Assembly: GCF_003570715.1 (NCBI RefSeq)
Contig: NZ_QXXQ01000004.1
Coordinates: forward strand, 186,001-250,000
DNA: 64,000 nt
Direction: 5' to 3'
Source: Gemmobacter lutimaris
GTDB taxonomy: Bacteria > Pseudomonadota > Alphaproteobacteria > Rhodobacterales > Rhodobacteraceae
This document shows, one piece after another, positions 62,425 to 64,000 of this stretch. Both the position numbers and the translations under genes were made by a program. Within the stretch, counting starts at the first letter, position 1. Each line of letters starts with the position of its first letter. A model generated the notes under the pieces. The model made no database searches and was not told the origin of the DNA. It saw nothing but the letters and a program-made list of their open reading frames with translations.

Positions 62425-62425
<1 letters not shown>
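61865..62425 (+). CDS. atpH: F-type ATP synthase delta subunit
   Basis: Peripheral stalk subunit (186 aa) joining F1 to the b subunits. Residues follow the OSCP/delta pattern ([19 protein letters not shown] at the start; [26 protein letters not shown] near the end). The start is GTG 61865 with GGAAGGG upstream, which gives the family length; an in-frame ATG 90 nt earlier is rejected. First gene of the F1 operon, overlapping atpA by one base. Confidence 0.95.
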
Positions 62426-63963
<1,538 letters not shown>

Positions 63964-63986
63964 GCGCGGGCTGAGAGGACAGGGAT

Positions 63987-64000
63987 ATGCCCAGCCTTAA
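63987..64000 (+). CDS. atpG: F-type ATP synthase gamma subunit, truncated by window edge
   Basis: Only the first codons are present (Met-Pro-Ser-Leu), preceded by GAGAGGACAGGG. The MPSL beginning and the position after atpA fit AtpG. Confidence 0.85.

Overview
The window is a contiguous, GC-rich, gene-dense stretch of an alphaproteobacterial chromosome, most likely a member of the Rhodobacteraceae (Paracoccus/Rhodobacter-like). The reasons are the housekeeping proteins (RpsD, ClpA, the AtpH-A-G order, HisC-TyrC), alphaproteobacterial families such as DUF2125, an Irr-type iron box, and a sulfide:quinone reductase whose three key cysteines fall at the same residue numbers I recall for the Rhodobacter capsulatus enzyme. 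I see no prophage, transposase, integrase, CRISPR array, rRNA or tRNA gene. No gap between genes exceeds about 300 bases.

Layout. 1-9.3 kb: xdhABC (xanthine dehydrogenase and maturation factor) followed by a BMP-type nucleoside/purine ABC importer. 9.3-14.3 kb: sqr, a DAO-type oxidoreductase with a DUF938 methyltransferase, a carboxymuconolactone-decarboxylase-like protein, an EF-hand protein with a hexanucleotide repeat, and a GH25 lysozyme lipoprotein. 14.4-20.1 kb: dimethylglycine/sarcosine-dehydrogenase-like enzyme (minus strand), DUF2946 and PepSY membrane proteins, and a double PRC-barrel protein. 20.1-23.2 kb: zinc uptake, zur-znuC-znuB diverging from znuA around a Zur-like box. 23.3-28.2 kb: aldose epimerase, a 2-oxoglutarate oxygenase, two LysR regulators and urate hydroxylase PuuD. 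28.3-30.7 kb: lipid kinase, metallophosphoesterase and alpha/beta hydrolase, translationally coupled. 30.6-35.5 kb: hiuH diverging from puuE-uraD (fused), allE, allA and an NCS2 permease. 35.5-39 kb: a hydroxylysine-kinase-like and phospho-lyase-like pair and a GAPDH. 39-45.2 kb: a minus-strand iron block (a 47-residue ORF, hemP, imelysin, bfd, bfr, di-haem DUF1111, second imelysin-like, DUF1513) with an Irr-type box before bfr. 45.4-52.1 kb: LpxR-like protein, Hint-domain protein, rpsD, UPF0114, hisC-tyrC-extensin-like. 52.1-64 kb: OmpA/ExbB-like pair, chaC, DUF2125, M23 peptidase-clpA, gloB, a methyltransferase, and atpH-atpA-(atpG).

Functional theme. Three blocks form most of a purine degradation route: nucleoside import, xanthine to urate (XdhAB), urate to 5-hydroxyisourate (PuuD), then HiuH, the UraD domain and the PuuE domain to allantoate, and finally AllE and AllA to glyoxylate and urea. 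Allantoate amidohydrolase is not in the window. The second theme is metal homeostasis: zinc uptake under Zur, and iron storage or uptake under what looks like Irr.

Most notable: copies of a GC-rich palindromic repeat sit in frame, in opposite orientations, inside both xdhA and xdhB, with two further copies in intergenic DNA. Also notable are two back-to-back perfect 24-bp palindromes inside the ABC importer operon, the imelysin/DUF1111/DUF1513 iron block with a coupled micro-ORF, and the kinase/phospho-lyase pair.
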